Positions 7,393 through 13,426 of a stretch of DNA of 18,515 nucleotides are shown piece after piece (position 1 is the first letter of the stretch; each line of letters opens with the position of its first letter). The notes under the pieces were generated by a model, which was not told the DNA's origin, searched no databases, and worked only from the letters and a program-made list of their open reading frames with translations. Origin of the DNA: CALAED01 sp937891035 (GTDB lineage: Bacteria; Actinomycetota; Actinomycetes; Streptosporangiales; Streptosporangiaceae); contig DASQSZ010000420.1 of assembly GCA_035642125.1 (NCBI GenBank), forward strand, positions 1 through 18,515. Direction: 5' to 3'. The translations under genes were made by a program, and so were the position numbers.

Positions 7393-7911
7393 GTGCCGCA
7401 CATCGAGCTGAACAACGACCGGCCGGGGATCGTCGGTCTGTTCCAATACCGGCCGGAGACGGCGCGGCCGCTCATGGAGCTGACAGAGGTGTTATTGCGC
7501 GGGGAGAGCACGCTGTCACGGGGTGAGCGAGAACTGATCGCGACCTACGTCTCCGCGCTCAACGAGTGCGAGTTCTGCACGTTGACGCACGCGACGAAGG
7601 CGACCGCCCAGTTACCCGATGGCATGATCGGAGCGTTGGAGTCGAGCAAGCTGATGGCGTTGCTGAACATCGCGGCCGCGGTTCGGCAAAGCGGACACCA
7701 TGTCACCGAGCAGGACGTGGCCAGCGCGCGGGCGGCGGGTGCCACCGATCTGGAGATCCATGACACCGTCCTCATCGCCGCCGCGTACTGCATGTTCAAC
7801 CGCTATGTCGACGGGCTCGGCGTGATCGCACCTGATGACGAGGAGACCTACCGGCGGATGGCCGACTTTGTCATGGAACGCGGCTATACGGACGGCCTCA
7901 AACCCGCCTGA
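7393..7911 (+). CDS. AhpD-like carboxymuconolactone decarboxylase-family peroxidase-related protein
   Basis: 172-aa all-helical protein of the CMD/AhpD family, peroxidase-related subgroup, which use a Cys-X2-Cys pair for thiol-dependent peroxide or alkylhydroperoxide reduction. The active-site block is N57-E58-C59-E60-F61-C62-T-L-T-H66, with both cysteines, the preceding Glu and the His of the family. The N-terminus PHIELNNDRPGIVGLFQYRPETA and the block LSRGERELIATYVSALNEC are also typical. GTG7393 was chosen because the family begins at PHIEL and AGGGG lies 6 nt upstream; the in-frame ATG7366 directly abuts operator O2 and lacks a ribosome binding site. Expression is probably repressed by the divergent TetR protein. 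The physiological substrate is not evident. Confidence 0.92.
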   Translation: MPHIELNNDRPGIVGLFQYRPETARPLMELTEVLLRGESTLSRGERELIATYVSALNECEFCTLTHATKATAQLPDGMIGALESSKLMALLNIAAAVRQSGHHVTEQDVASARAAGATDLEIHDTVLIAAAYCMFNRYVDGLGVIAPDDEETYRRMADFVMERGYTDGLKPA

Positions 7912-8251
7912 CAGCATGGCTGACATATCGGTGGCGAATCGTGGATCGCGCCTGGAACGATACGGTAAAGCCGGAAATTTCGTCTACAGAGTCGAAAAAA
8001 CAGGTCCATATCGACCTTTAGCCCCTATGCGTTACTGTCCGCATCCAGTCGGCTTTTGGCGCCATCCGGACAACCCAAAACGCGCCCTTGACCCCGTTGT
8101 GGCCGGCGTGCTCTCGTAGTGCGGGAGGTGCGTCGGCCGGCACGGTTGCCTGCCGGCTGCGGCAGCCCGGCCATCGGGCATTTCGCGCCGCCAGCGAGAC
8201 GCCCGGAAATGTCGGCATGGCCAAACTGTTGAAGATTGGTATGGCGCGTCA
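7912..8251. other. Intergenic region before the FOXRED2-like gene
   Basis: 340 bp with a locally lower GC content around 7960-8060 and no convincing ORF. A hairpin GCCGGCA (8136-8142)/TGCCGGC (8151-8157) with an 8-nt loop is present but has no T-tract. An imperfect repeat AGGTC/GACCT (8002-8017) runs into ACCTTTAGCCCC, which resembles a DevR box only weakly (10 of 14). No good promoter was identified. Confidence 0.5.
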
Positions 8252-9802
8252 GTGGCGACACATCAGCAGGTCACCCATCGTTACGTCATCATCGGGGCCG
8301 GTCCCGGCGGTTTGCAGCTCAGCTACTTTCTGCAGCGGGCCGGCGCTGACTATCTCACATTGGAGCGAGAGACGACTCCCGGCTGTTTCTTCCGGCACTA
8401 TCCTCGGCATCGCCGGCTGATCTCGCTCAACAAGATCCACACGTACGAGGACGATCCGGAAATCAAGCTCCGCTGGGATTGGAACTCGCTGCTCAGCGAC
8501 TCGCCTGAGCTGCTCTTTCCGCGATATACCGACGATTACTTCCCGGCCGCCGACGTCATGCCCCGCTATTTGGCCGATTTCCGGCGCGAGCATGGCCTGA
8601 GCGTGCGTTTCGCCACCGCGGTCGATCGCATCGAGAAGGTGGCCGGCGAGTTCCACGTGCGCGCCGGCGACCTGCACGTCCGCGCCGAATGCCTGATCAT
8701 GGCGACCGGTTGGGGCGGTCCCCATGTGCCCCGTATCGACGGCATCGAACTGGCGGTCGGCTATGAGAGCATGCCGGTCGACGGCGCGGTGTACAACGGG
8801 CAGCGGGTACTCGTCATCGGCAAGGGCAACTCGGCGTTCGAGACCGCGCACCAACTGCTTGACCATGCCGCGATGGTGCACCTGGCGAGCCCGCATCCCA
8901 TCCGGCTGGCCTGGAACACCAAGCATCCGGGAGACGTGCGCGGACAATATGGCGCGCTGCTCGACAGCTACCAGTTCAAGACGCTTCACTCCATGCTCGA
9001 CTGCGAGATCGAGCGGATCTGGCGCGAGGGCGACGTCTTCAAGGTGCTGATCACCTATACGCACGCCGACGGCGAGCAGGAACTGCTGGAATACGATTCC
9101 GTGTTGCGCTGCACGGGATTTCGCATGAACACCGCGGTCTTCGCCGCCAACTGCCGGCCCGACCTCGTCAAGAACGGCAAGCTACCGGCGGTCCGCGAGG
9201 ACTGGCAGTCGACCAACGTCGACGGCCTGTATTTCGCCGGCACCCTCATGCAGGCCCGCGATTTCAAGCGCGCCTCCTCGGCCTTCATCGACGGCTTCCG
9301 CTATAACCTGCGCACGCTGGCCCACCTCCTACGTGAGCGCTACGACAACGCGCCGCTCGCATACGATGTGCTGCCCGCCGATCCGGATCTGCTGACCGAG
9401 GTGGCCCTGAACCGGCTGAACGGAAGCTCGGCGCTCTGGACCCAGTTCGAGTACCTGTGCGATGTCTTTGTCCTCGACACCGACGGCGACCGGGTGCTGC
9501 ATTACCAGGATCTGCCGGAGGACTACGCGGTCGCACGCTTCGGCGAGCAGCCGCATTACTACACCGCGAACCTGCGCTGGGGACGCGACGACTACAGCGA
9601 CGTGTTCGCCATCGAACGTCATCCCGTACCCGACCGCGCCGCCGAGAGCGCCTTCATCCACCCCGTCATCCGTCGCTATCGGCACCGCGAGGTCGCTGCG
9701 GAACGGCACCTGCTCGAAGACTTGCTGGCGCGATGGCGGCGCCCCGAGCGCCACGTCCGGCCGCTGGAGGAGTTCTTCCGCGCCCAGCTCGCCCGACCTT
9801 GA
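8252..9802 (+). CDS. FOXRED2-like FAD/NAD(P)-dependent oxidoreductase
   Basis: 516-aa two-dinucleotide-binding flavoprotein. The FAD motif is GAGPGG at residues 15-20, followed by LQLSYFLQRAGADYLTLERE. The sequence YPRHRRLISLNKIHTYEDDPEIKLRWDWNSLLSDSPELLF strongly resembles the eukaryotic FOXRED2 (ERFAD) and bacterial flavin-monooxygenase-like group. A second Rossmann motif GKGNSA begins at residue 190, and an ATGWGGPHVP motif lies near 149. The C-terminal ~130 residues (VFAIERHPVPDRAAESAFIHPVIRRY) form an extra domain beyond the Rossmann core. GTG8252 is the only start that keeps the whole FAD motif; no strong ribosome binding site is present. It is probably cytosolic, since no signal peptide is seen. 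The reaction is unknown: a flavin monooxygenase or reductase are the reasonable options. Confidence 0.88.
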   Translation: MATHQQVTHRYVIIGAGPGGLQLSYFLQRAGADYLTLERETTPGCFFRHYPRHRRLISLNKIHTYEDDPEIKLRWDWNSLLSDSPELLFPRYTDDYFPAADVMPRYLADFRREHGLSVRFATAVDRIEKVAGEFHVRAGDLHVRAECLIMATGWGGPHVPRIDGIELAVGYESMPVDGAVYNGQRVLVIGKGNSAFETAHQLLDHAAMVHLASPHPIRLAWNTKHPGDVRGQYGALLDSYQFKTLHSMLDCEIERIWREGDVFKVLITYTHADGEQELLEYDSVLRCTGFRMNTAVFAANCRPDLVKNGKLPAVREDWQSTNVDGLYFAGTLMQARDFKRASSAFIDGFRYNLRTLAHLLRERYDNAPLAYDVLPADPDLLTEVALNRLNGSSALWTQFEYLCDVFVLDTDGDRVLHYQDLPEDYAVARFGEQPHYYTANLRWGRDDYSDVFAIERHPVPDRAAESAFIHPVIRRYRHREVAAERHLLEDLLARWRRPERHVRPLEEFFRAQLARP

Positions 9803-9851
9803 GTACGGCCTCTAGACGCCGACCTTGAAGTTCCGACCTTGGCGGACCAAC

Positions 9852-9893
9852 GTCGAGGACCCGGCGTCGAGGACCCGGCGTCGAGGACCCGGC
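9852..9893. repeat. Three perfect tandem copies of a 14-bp unit
   Basis: GTCGAGGACCCGGC occurs three times head to tail (9852-9865, 9866-9879, 9880-9893), followed by a degenerate partial copy GTGAACCCGGC. It lies between the convergent ends of the FOXRED2-like gene and the carboxylate-amine ligase gene. The flank also repeats CGACCTT at 9794, 9820 and 9834. Confidence 0.9.
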
Positions 9894-9920
9894 GTGAACC
9901 CGGCCTCGGACAATCCCGGC

Positions 9921-11132
9921 TCAAGGATTGGCGGCTTTGAGATCTTGAGGCGATGTGAGCGTCCCCGAGACGGTCTGTCGCAGCTGGAAGTCCACGACAT
10001 CCTCGAAGCTGCCACGCCGCACGTGGGCGGCGCGTTGCCGCTGCGCGCCCCCGCCGGAGGCGCGCAGGCGCGCCAGCAGAGCGGTCACCGCATCGAGATC
10101 CCCGAACTCTTCCAACCCGTCGCGTACGCGTGCGATCAGGTCATCGACGAGGTCGGTGATCGTCATCAGCCGGCCCGTGCCGGGGTCGATGCCGTGGCCG
10201 TCCAAGCCGTCGCGAGCAGCACGCCAATACGCCGCCCTGAGCAGCTCAGGGGACACGCGCGGCCCCCGGTCGCCCCGTTCGACCTCGGCAAGCGCCACCA
10301 CCACCAAAGCGCGGACGAGGGCCGCGAGCAGCGCCGACTCCTCGGCCGTTGCGGGTACGTCGGTCACCCGTACCTCCAGGGTCGGCAACCTGGCCGACGG
10401 ACGGACGTCCCAGAAGATCGTCCCGGGGTCGACCAGCACGCCGCTTTCGGTCAGCACGGCGATGAGCCGATCGAAGTCGGCCGCGGAGTCGAAGTAGGGG
10501 GGCGGCCCGGCCACCGGCCATTTGCCCCAGGTCAACGTTCGCCAGCTCGCGTACCCGGTGTCGCGGCCCATCCAGAACGGGGAGTTGGCCATGAGCGCGA
10601 TCAACACCGGCAGCCACGGCCGTAGGTGGTTGCTCACCAGCAGCGCCCGCTCGCGGTCGGGCAGGTGTACGTGGACGTGGCCGGCGCAGACGCTCTGCTC
10701 GTCGTGCAACGCCCGGTAGGTCCGTACCCCCAACTCGTAGCGCGGATGTTCGTTGATCGGCGGAGGGACGACGTCGCCGAGCACCGGGGTGCCGCTCGCC
10801 ATGACCCCCAGTCCGAGCCGCGCCGCCGCGGCCCCCATGGTCGAACGCATCCGCCGCAGGTGTTCCAATAGCTCGGACAGGTCCGCGCACGGCGGCGTCT
10901 TGCCCTCCACCTGGAACTTCGTGATCTCCGCCGCCGCGCACTCGCCGAGTTCGGCCGTGGCGAGCTCGAGGACCGGCGCGGCGCAGGGCACGACCGCGCG
11001 CGTCTTGGGGTCGACGACCAGGTACTCTTCCTCGACCCCCATTAACCGCGTGGTCGAGTCCACCGGAGTCGGCGGTCCGGCCGCTGTGCCTGCCCCCATG
11101 GTCCCCCCAACGTGCGGGGCTCGGGATGGCAC
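9921..11132 (-). CDS. YbdK-type carboxylate-amine ligase (glutamate-cysteine ligase family 2)
   Basis: 403-aa member of the GCS2/YbdK family, ATP-dependent ligases with weak gamma-glutamylcysteine ligase activity in characterised members; the natural substrate of most is unsettled. Visible blocks are MGVEEEYLVVD at about residues 31-41 (the catalytic Glu cluster), ITKFQVEGKTPPC, HVHVHLPDRERALLVSNHLRPWLPVLIALMANSPFWMGRDTGYASWRT, and EVRVTDVPATAEESALLAALVRALV. Length is normal for the family. GTG (11130-11132) has GGGAGGG about 4 nt upstream; ATG at 11097-11099 behind a G-run is a real alternative and would give an N-terminus closer to the family's. GGGACG-type direct repeats lie just upstream. 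The gene converges with the FOXRED2-like gene and seems to stand alone. Confidence 0.9.
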   Translation of the reverse strand: MPSRAPHVGGTMGAGTAAGPPTPVDSTTRLMGVEEEYLVVDPKTRAVVPCAAPVLELATAELGECAAAEITKFQVEGKTPPCADLSELLEHLRRMRSTMGAAAARLGLGVMASGTPVLGDVVPPPINEHPRYELGVRTYRALHDEQSVCAGHVHVHLPDRERALLVSNHLRPWLPVLIALMANSPFWMGRDTGYASWRTLTWGKWPVAGPPPYFDSAADFDRLIAVLTESGVLVDPGTIFWDVRPSARLPTLEVRVTDVPATAEESALLAALVRALVVVALAEVERGDRGPRVSPELLRAAYWRAARDGLDGHGIDPGTGRLMTITDLVDDLIARVRDGLEEFGDLDAVTALLARLRASGGGAQRQRAAHVRRGSFEDVVDFQLRQTVSGTLTSPQDLKAANP

Positions 11133-11144
11133 TGGACCCTCCCG

Positions 11145-11174
11145 CGCTACCGTCCCGCGCTACGCTAACGTCCC
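11145..11174 (-). repeat. 18-bp-spaced direct repeat, DevR-box-like, before the ligase gene
   Basis: In the gene's sense GGGACGTTAGCG (11174 to 11163) and GGGACGGTAGCG (11156 to 11145) differ at one of 12 bases and repeat every 18 bp. The first differs by one base from the start of the box before the flavoprotein gene (GGGACCTTAGCG). If these are DevR sites, the spacing of 18 rather than 22 is unusual, and a downstream start at 11099 would fit better. Confidence 0.4.
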
Positions 11175-11258
11175 CGCTTCGCCCCCTGGTCAAGCTACCC
11201 CAATGATCGTGACAGCGTGGCCGGCGCATGGTCGACTCGCTCACCGGTCAGTCGCCCG

Positions 11259-11528
11259 TCAAAGGCCGGCCGGGTGTCCGGCTTCCCCCGTCTCGGTCCT
11301 CGTCTCGGCGCTGTGCCGGCGCGCGATCACGAGTTCGTGCGCCTGGCGGGCCGCGTTGGCCACCGCCGCGTCGGGGCCGGCGCCGGCCGAGGGGCCGTGC
11401 TCGAGGGCCCGGGCCAGGAGCGTCACCGCCTCGGTCAGGCCGACCACCTTGACCTCGAGCGCATGGATGCGGTTCTCGAGATCGGCCCGGCTCGGCGCAC
11501 CGTATCCGAGCGCTATCTGCCTGGTCAT
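11259..11528 (-). CDS. Small coiled-coil protein, unknown function
   Basis: 89-aa protein with no family I recognise. After MTRQIALGYGAPS comes an amphipathic stretch ADLENRIHALEVKVVGLTEAVTLLARALEHG (about 14-45) with leucine/valine heptads, then an Ala-rich helix ARQAHELVIARRHSAE, then a polar tail. It is probably a cytoplasmic oligomer; no membrane segment or signal peptide. ATG11528 is supported by AAGGAG with an 8-nt spacer; the frame stays open upstream to 11675 but without a ribosome binding site. A DevR-box-like site 35 nt upstream (11564-11577) has the same spacing to the start codon as the boxes of the two flavoprotein genes, so it may belong to the same regulon. Function cannot be stated. 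Confidence 0.72.
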   Translation of the reverse strand: MTRQIALGYGAPSRADLENRIHALEVKVVGLTEAVTLLARALEHGPSAGAGPDAAVANAARQAHELVIARRHSAETRTETGEAGHPAGL

Positions 11529-11563
11529 CGTGTGTGCTCCTTGGAGTCCGAGTCGGATACCGG

Positions 11564-11577
11564 GGGCCCGGAGTCTC
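11564..11577 (-). promoter_or_regulatory. DevR-box-like site before the coiled-coil gene
   Basis: GAGACTCCGGGCCC on the minus strand matches a GGGACTTTNGGCCC core at 11 of 14 positions, counting N. It ends 35 nt before the start codon, compared with 36 nt at both flavoprotein genes. No clear partner at 22 bp. Single sites of this score can arise by chance in such GC-rich DNA. Confidence 0.35.
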
Positions 11578-11743
11578 ACCATCAGACTCCGCGCGGCCTC
11601 GGTGACCGGCCAGAGCCTTTCGTCGCCCGCTCGTGGCTCTCGACGCCTTCGAGGATGGGGCGAAAGTCCTATCAATGACTAGAACGAATCGTCTGACCAT
11701 ATGGCTCCATCGCAGGTGAGACGGCCAATGACTGACCGAATGG

Positions 11744-11757
11744 GGGACTTTGGACCC
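11744..11757 (+). promoter_or_regulatory. Near-perfect DevR/DosR box before the STAS gene
   Basis: GGGACTTTGGACCC matches the GGGACTTTNGGCCC core at 13 of 14 positions, counting N, and is also close to the mycobacterial DosR palindrome core GGGACT-N4-GTCCC type. A possible -10 element (TATGGC, 11785-11790) lies about 37 bp from its centre, so it would sit near -45. Transcription would then start after ATG11786, which supports the later STAS start at 11888. Confidence 0.7.
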
Positions 11758-11887
11758 TACGTGGACATGGTGAGACTCGCGGAGTATGGCGATGACGCAA
11801 GTTCACAGCGAACGGAGCGACGTGCGGGTGTCAGCGAATGCGGCGATACGTCGTCGCGTTCGGCTCGACCTGGGGGAGGGAAGCTCG

Positions 11888-12328
11888 ATGCGTGTCGGCA
11901 TACATCGCGGGGGACGGCTCGCGCGCTTCGCGCACGTTGACGCACAAGCGTCGCCTACAACGATGCTCTTGCCGTCGTTGGTGATTCAGCTGACGTTCAG
12001 CGATCAACTTATGACGAGGGTGCAGCTGCGGGGAGAGCTCGACGCCCTCACCGCCGGCCAGTGTGGTGAGTTCCTGCTCGCCTTGCTGGACGAACACCCG
12101 TCCACCATCGTGCTCGATCTGTCCGAGCTGTCCTTCTGTGACGCCGGCGGGCTCAGCGTGTTCGTACGCCTCGCCAACCGCGCGGATGCACTGGGCGGGG
12201 GCGTCACGCTGACCGGAATCGGTCCGCTGCTCGCCAGGCAGCTGCGGGCCACCGGGCTCGATCGTCGGTTTCCCGTTCCCGACCCACCGAACGTACGCCC
12301 GATGCGGCGACGTCCCGCTCCCGATTGA
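11888..12328 (+). CDS. STAS-domain protein, anti-sigma-factor-antagonist type
   Basis: 146 aa. After ~45 divergent residues comes one STAS domain (LVIQLTFSDQLMTRVQLRGELDALTAGQCGEFLLALLDEHPSTIVLDLSELSFCDAGGLSVFVRLANRADALGGGVTLTGIGPLLARQLRATGL). SpoIIAA-type antagonists free a sigma factor by binding its anti-sigma kinase, and phosphorylation of a Ser in D-S-S-G-L switches them off. Here the corresponding segment is D85-A86-G87-G88-L, without that Ser, so the usual switch seems absent. ATG11888 was chosen for the strong GGGGGAGGG with a 7-nt spacer; ATG11786 lies upstream without a site and would precede the predicted transcription start. No anti-sigma kinase is adjacent. The DevR box suggests control by amount rather than by phosphorylation; that part is inference. 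Confidence 0.85.
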   Translation: MRVGIHRGGRLARFAHVDAQASPTTMLLPSLVIQLTFSDQLMTRVQLRGELDALTAGQCGEFLLALLDEHPSTIVLDLSELSFCDAGGLSVFVRLANRADALGGGVTLTGIGPLLARQLRATGLDRRFPVPDPPNVRPMRRRPAPD

Positions 12329-12439
12329 TCCGCGGGCCTTCTCCTTCTTCTCGCGGCACACTTCCGCACTTCGGGGGACGCCGGCCCCGGGACGGCCCGC
12401 GGCAAGACCTGAGCCGCGCATCCGATCGAGGAGGTTGTG

Positions 12440-12547
12440 ATGCCGGAAGACGCCGAGCCCTGTGACGTCCTCGCCCGGCGGCATCGCCGCTGCGCGTCCG
12501 CCCTCGCGGACTTCTACCTGCTCGTCAACGAGGAGGACACGACGTGA
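12440..12547 (+). CDS. Short ORF encoding a 35-aa peptide, unknown
   Basis: MPEDAEPCDVLARRHRRCASALADFYLLVNEEDTT, preceded by a strong ribosome binding site GAGGAGG (12428-12434) with a 5-nt spacer. About nine in ten codons end in G or C, as in neighbouring real genes. The peptide has acidic ends, two Cys and a central Arg/His patch, and could form one amphipathic helix. It lies 111 bp after the STAS gene on the same strand and 12 bp from the convergent XRE-PPOX gene. It could also be the surviving start of a longer truncated gene. No family is recognised. Confidence 0.5.
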   Translation: MPEDAEPCDVLARRHRRCASALADFYLLVNEEDTT

Positions 12548-12559
12548 CCGGCGGTCGGG

Positions 12560-13216
12560 TCATGACCGGTCGGCGGAGCGGACCCGGCGTCCGGTGATGC
12601 GGTGTGGTTCGATCCGGATGAAGATGTCACGGTTGCCGCCCGCCCAGGGCTGGACGGCGTCGGCGAGCTGCCATACCAGCGCCGGTTCGGTGATCTTGCT
12701 GGCCGGTCCTGAGACGAGGACGCTCCACCCCTCGCCGAACGCCTCGTCCAGCCGGTCCACCTCGAAACCGACGTCGGTGCCGATGACGCCGGCCAGTGGA
12801 CTGTCCGGTGCGGTGCGGAAGACGAGCACATCCTTGACGAAGGAGTAGTTGACGGGCAGCGCCTCCGGGCCACGGCCGCTGGAGAACACCACCCTGCCCA
12901 CCCCGCCGGGGGCGATCAGTGCTCGGCACTCGGACTCACTGAGCCGGTCGAGTCGCCGTCGGCGATCGGGACGTAGGCCCCCGCCGGCCGGCCGGTCGAC
13001 GCCCTCGCCCAGAAGGGACGCGCCGGTGGTCTCGAGGCCGGTCGCCAGCCGGACCAGCGCCTCGGCGGTGATGTTCGCCGCGTGGTGCTCGAGGTACTCG
13101 ATGTAACCCGGGGTCATGCCCGACCGGTCCGCCAGTTGGTCGACGGTCAGCCCAAGCTCGCTTCGCCGCCTGGCGACCCGACGACCAAGATCACTGCGGT
13201 TGCCCATGTCTCCCAT
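12560..13216 (-). CDS. XRE helix-turn-helix fused to PPOX flavin-binding split barrel
   Basis: 218 aa with two domains. An XRE/Cro-type HTH covers about residues 9-66 (LGRRVARRRSELGLTVDQLADRSGMTPGYIEYLEHHAANITAEALVRLATGLET). A PPOX-type split barrel covers about 92-212 (LSESECRALIAPGGVGRVVFSSG, ALPVNYSFVKDVLVFRTAPDSPLAGV, VGFEVDRLDEAFGEGWSVLVSG, RDIFIRIEPHRITGRRV). The barrel resembles the single-domain flavoprotein at 3138-3635 block by block. The fusion could act as a DNA-binding protein that senses flavin redox state or a ligand; this is inference. ATG13216 is taken as the start, and ATG13207 is an alternative. Two DevR-like boxes end 36 nt upstream of the start. It is divergent from the DUF72 gene. 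Confidence 0.9.
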   Translation of the reverse strand: MGDMGNRSDLGRRVARRRSELGLTVDQLADRSGMTPGYIEYLEHHAANITAEALVRLATGLETTGASLLGEGVDRPAGGGLRPDRRRRLDRLSESECRALIAPGGVGRVVFSSGRGPEALPVNYSFVKDVLVFRTAPDSPLAGVIGTDVGFEVDRLDEAFGEGWSVLVSGPASKITEPALVWQLADAVQPWAGGNRDIFIRIEPHRITGRRVRSADRS

Positions 13217-13252
13217 TACTTCAGCCTGAGATCACGCATCTGGCCCGGTCAG

Positions 13253-13288
13253 CGACCGAAGGTCCCAGAGGTGCGGGCACAACGTCCC
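13253..13288 (-). promoter_or_regulatory. Paired DevR-box-like sites before the XRE-PPOX gene
   Basis: In the gene's sense the distal site is GGGACGTTGTGCCC (13288 to 13275), 12 of 14 against GGGACTTTNGGCCC counting N. The proximal site is GGGACCTTCGGTCG (13266 to 13253), 11 of 14. Centres are 22 bp apart. The proximal site ends 36 nt before the ATG, the same distance as at the single-domain flavoprotein gene. This is the strongest pair in the window. Confidence 0.68.
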
Positions 13289-13426
13289 CACGCGGGTCCT
13301 CCGGTGCGCCGACCGGGCCTGTCGCTGCTCGGCCGGGGATCCGACGAGTCGGGGGCGCTGCTCCTCGCGCCGCTCCGACCCGGGGCGGGGACGTGTCACC
13401 GCGCGCCGACGGGGGAGGGACCTGGC

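Larger units (their letters stand above)
11529..11887. other. Divergent promoter region between coiled-coil and STAS genes
   Basis: 359 bp. It holds the coiled-coil gene's leader and candidate box on the left. On the right are the near-perfect DevR box (11744-11757), a possible -10 TATGGC at 11785-11790, and a leader running to the STAS start. Short ORFs in the region show no coding character. Confidence 0.55.

Noticed and set aside
8011..8024. DevR-like site before the FOXRED2-like gene
   Set aside because: 10 of 14 matches, lacks the outer GG, has no partner, and lies over 200 nt from the start codon.
13082..13426. N-terminal extension of the DUF72 gene
   Set aside because: It overlaps the divergent XRE-PPOX gene and its promoter boxes. 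The ribosome binding site and family start point to GTG13427.
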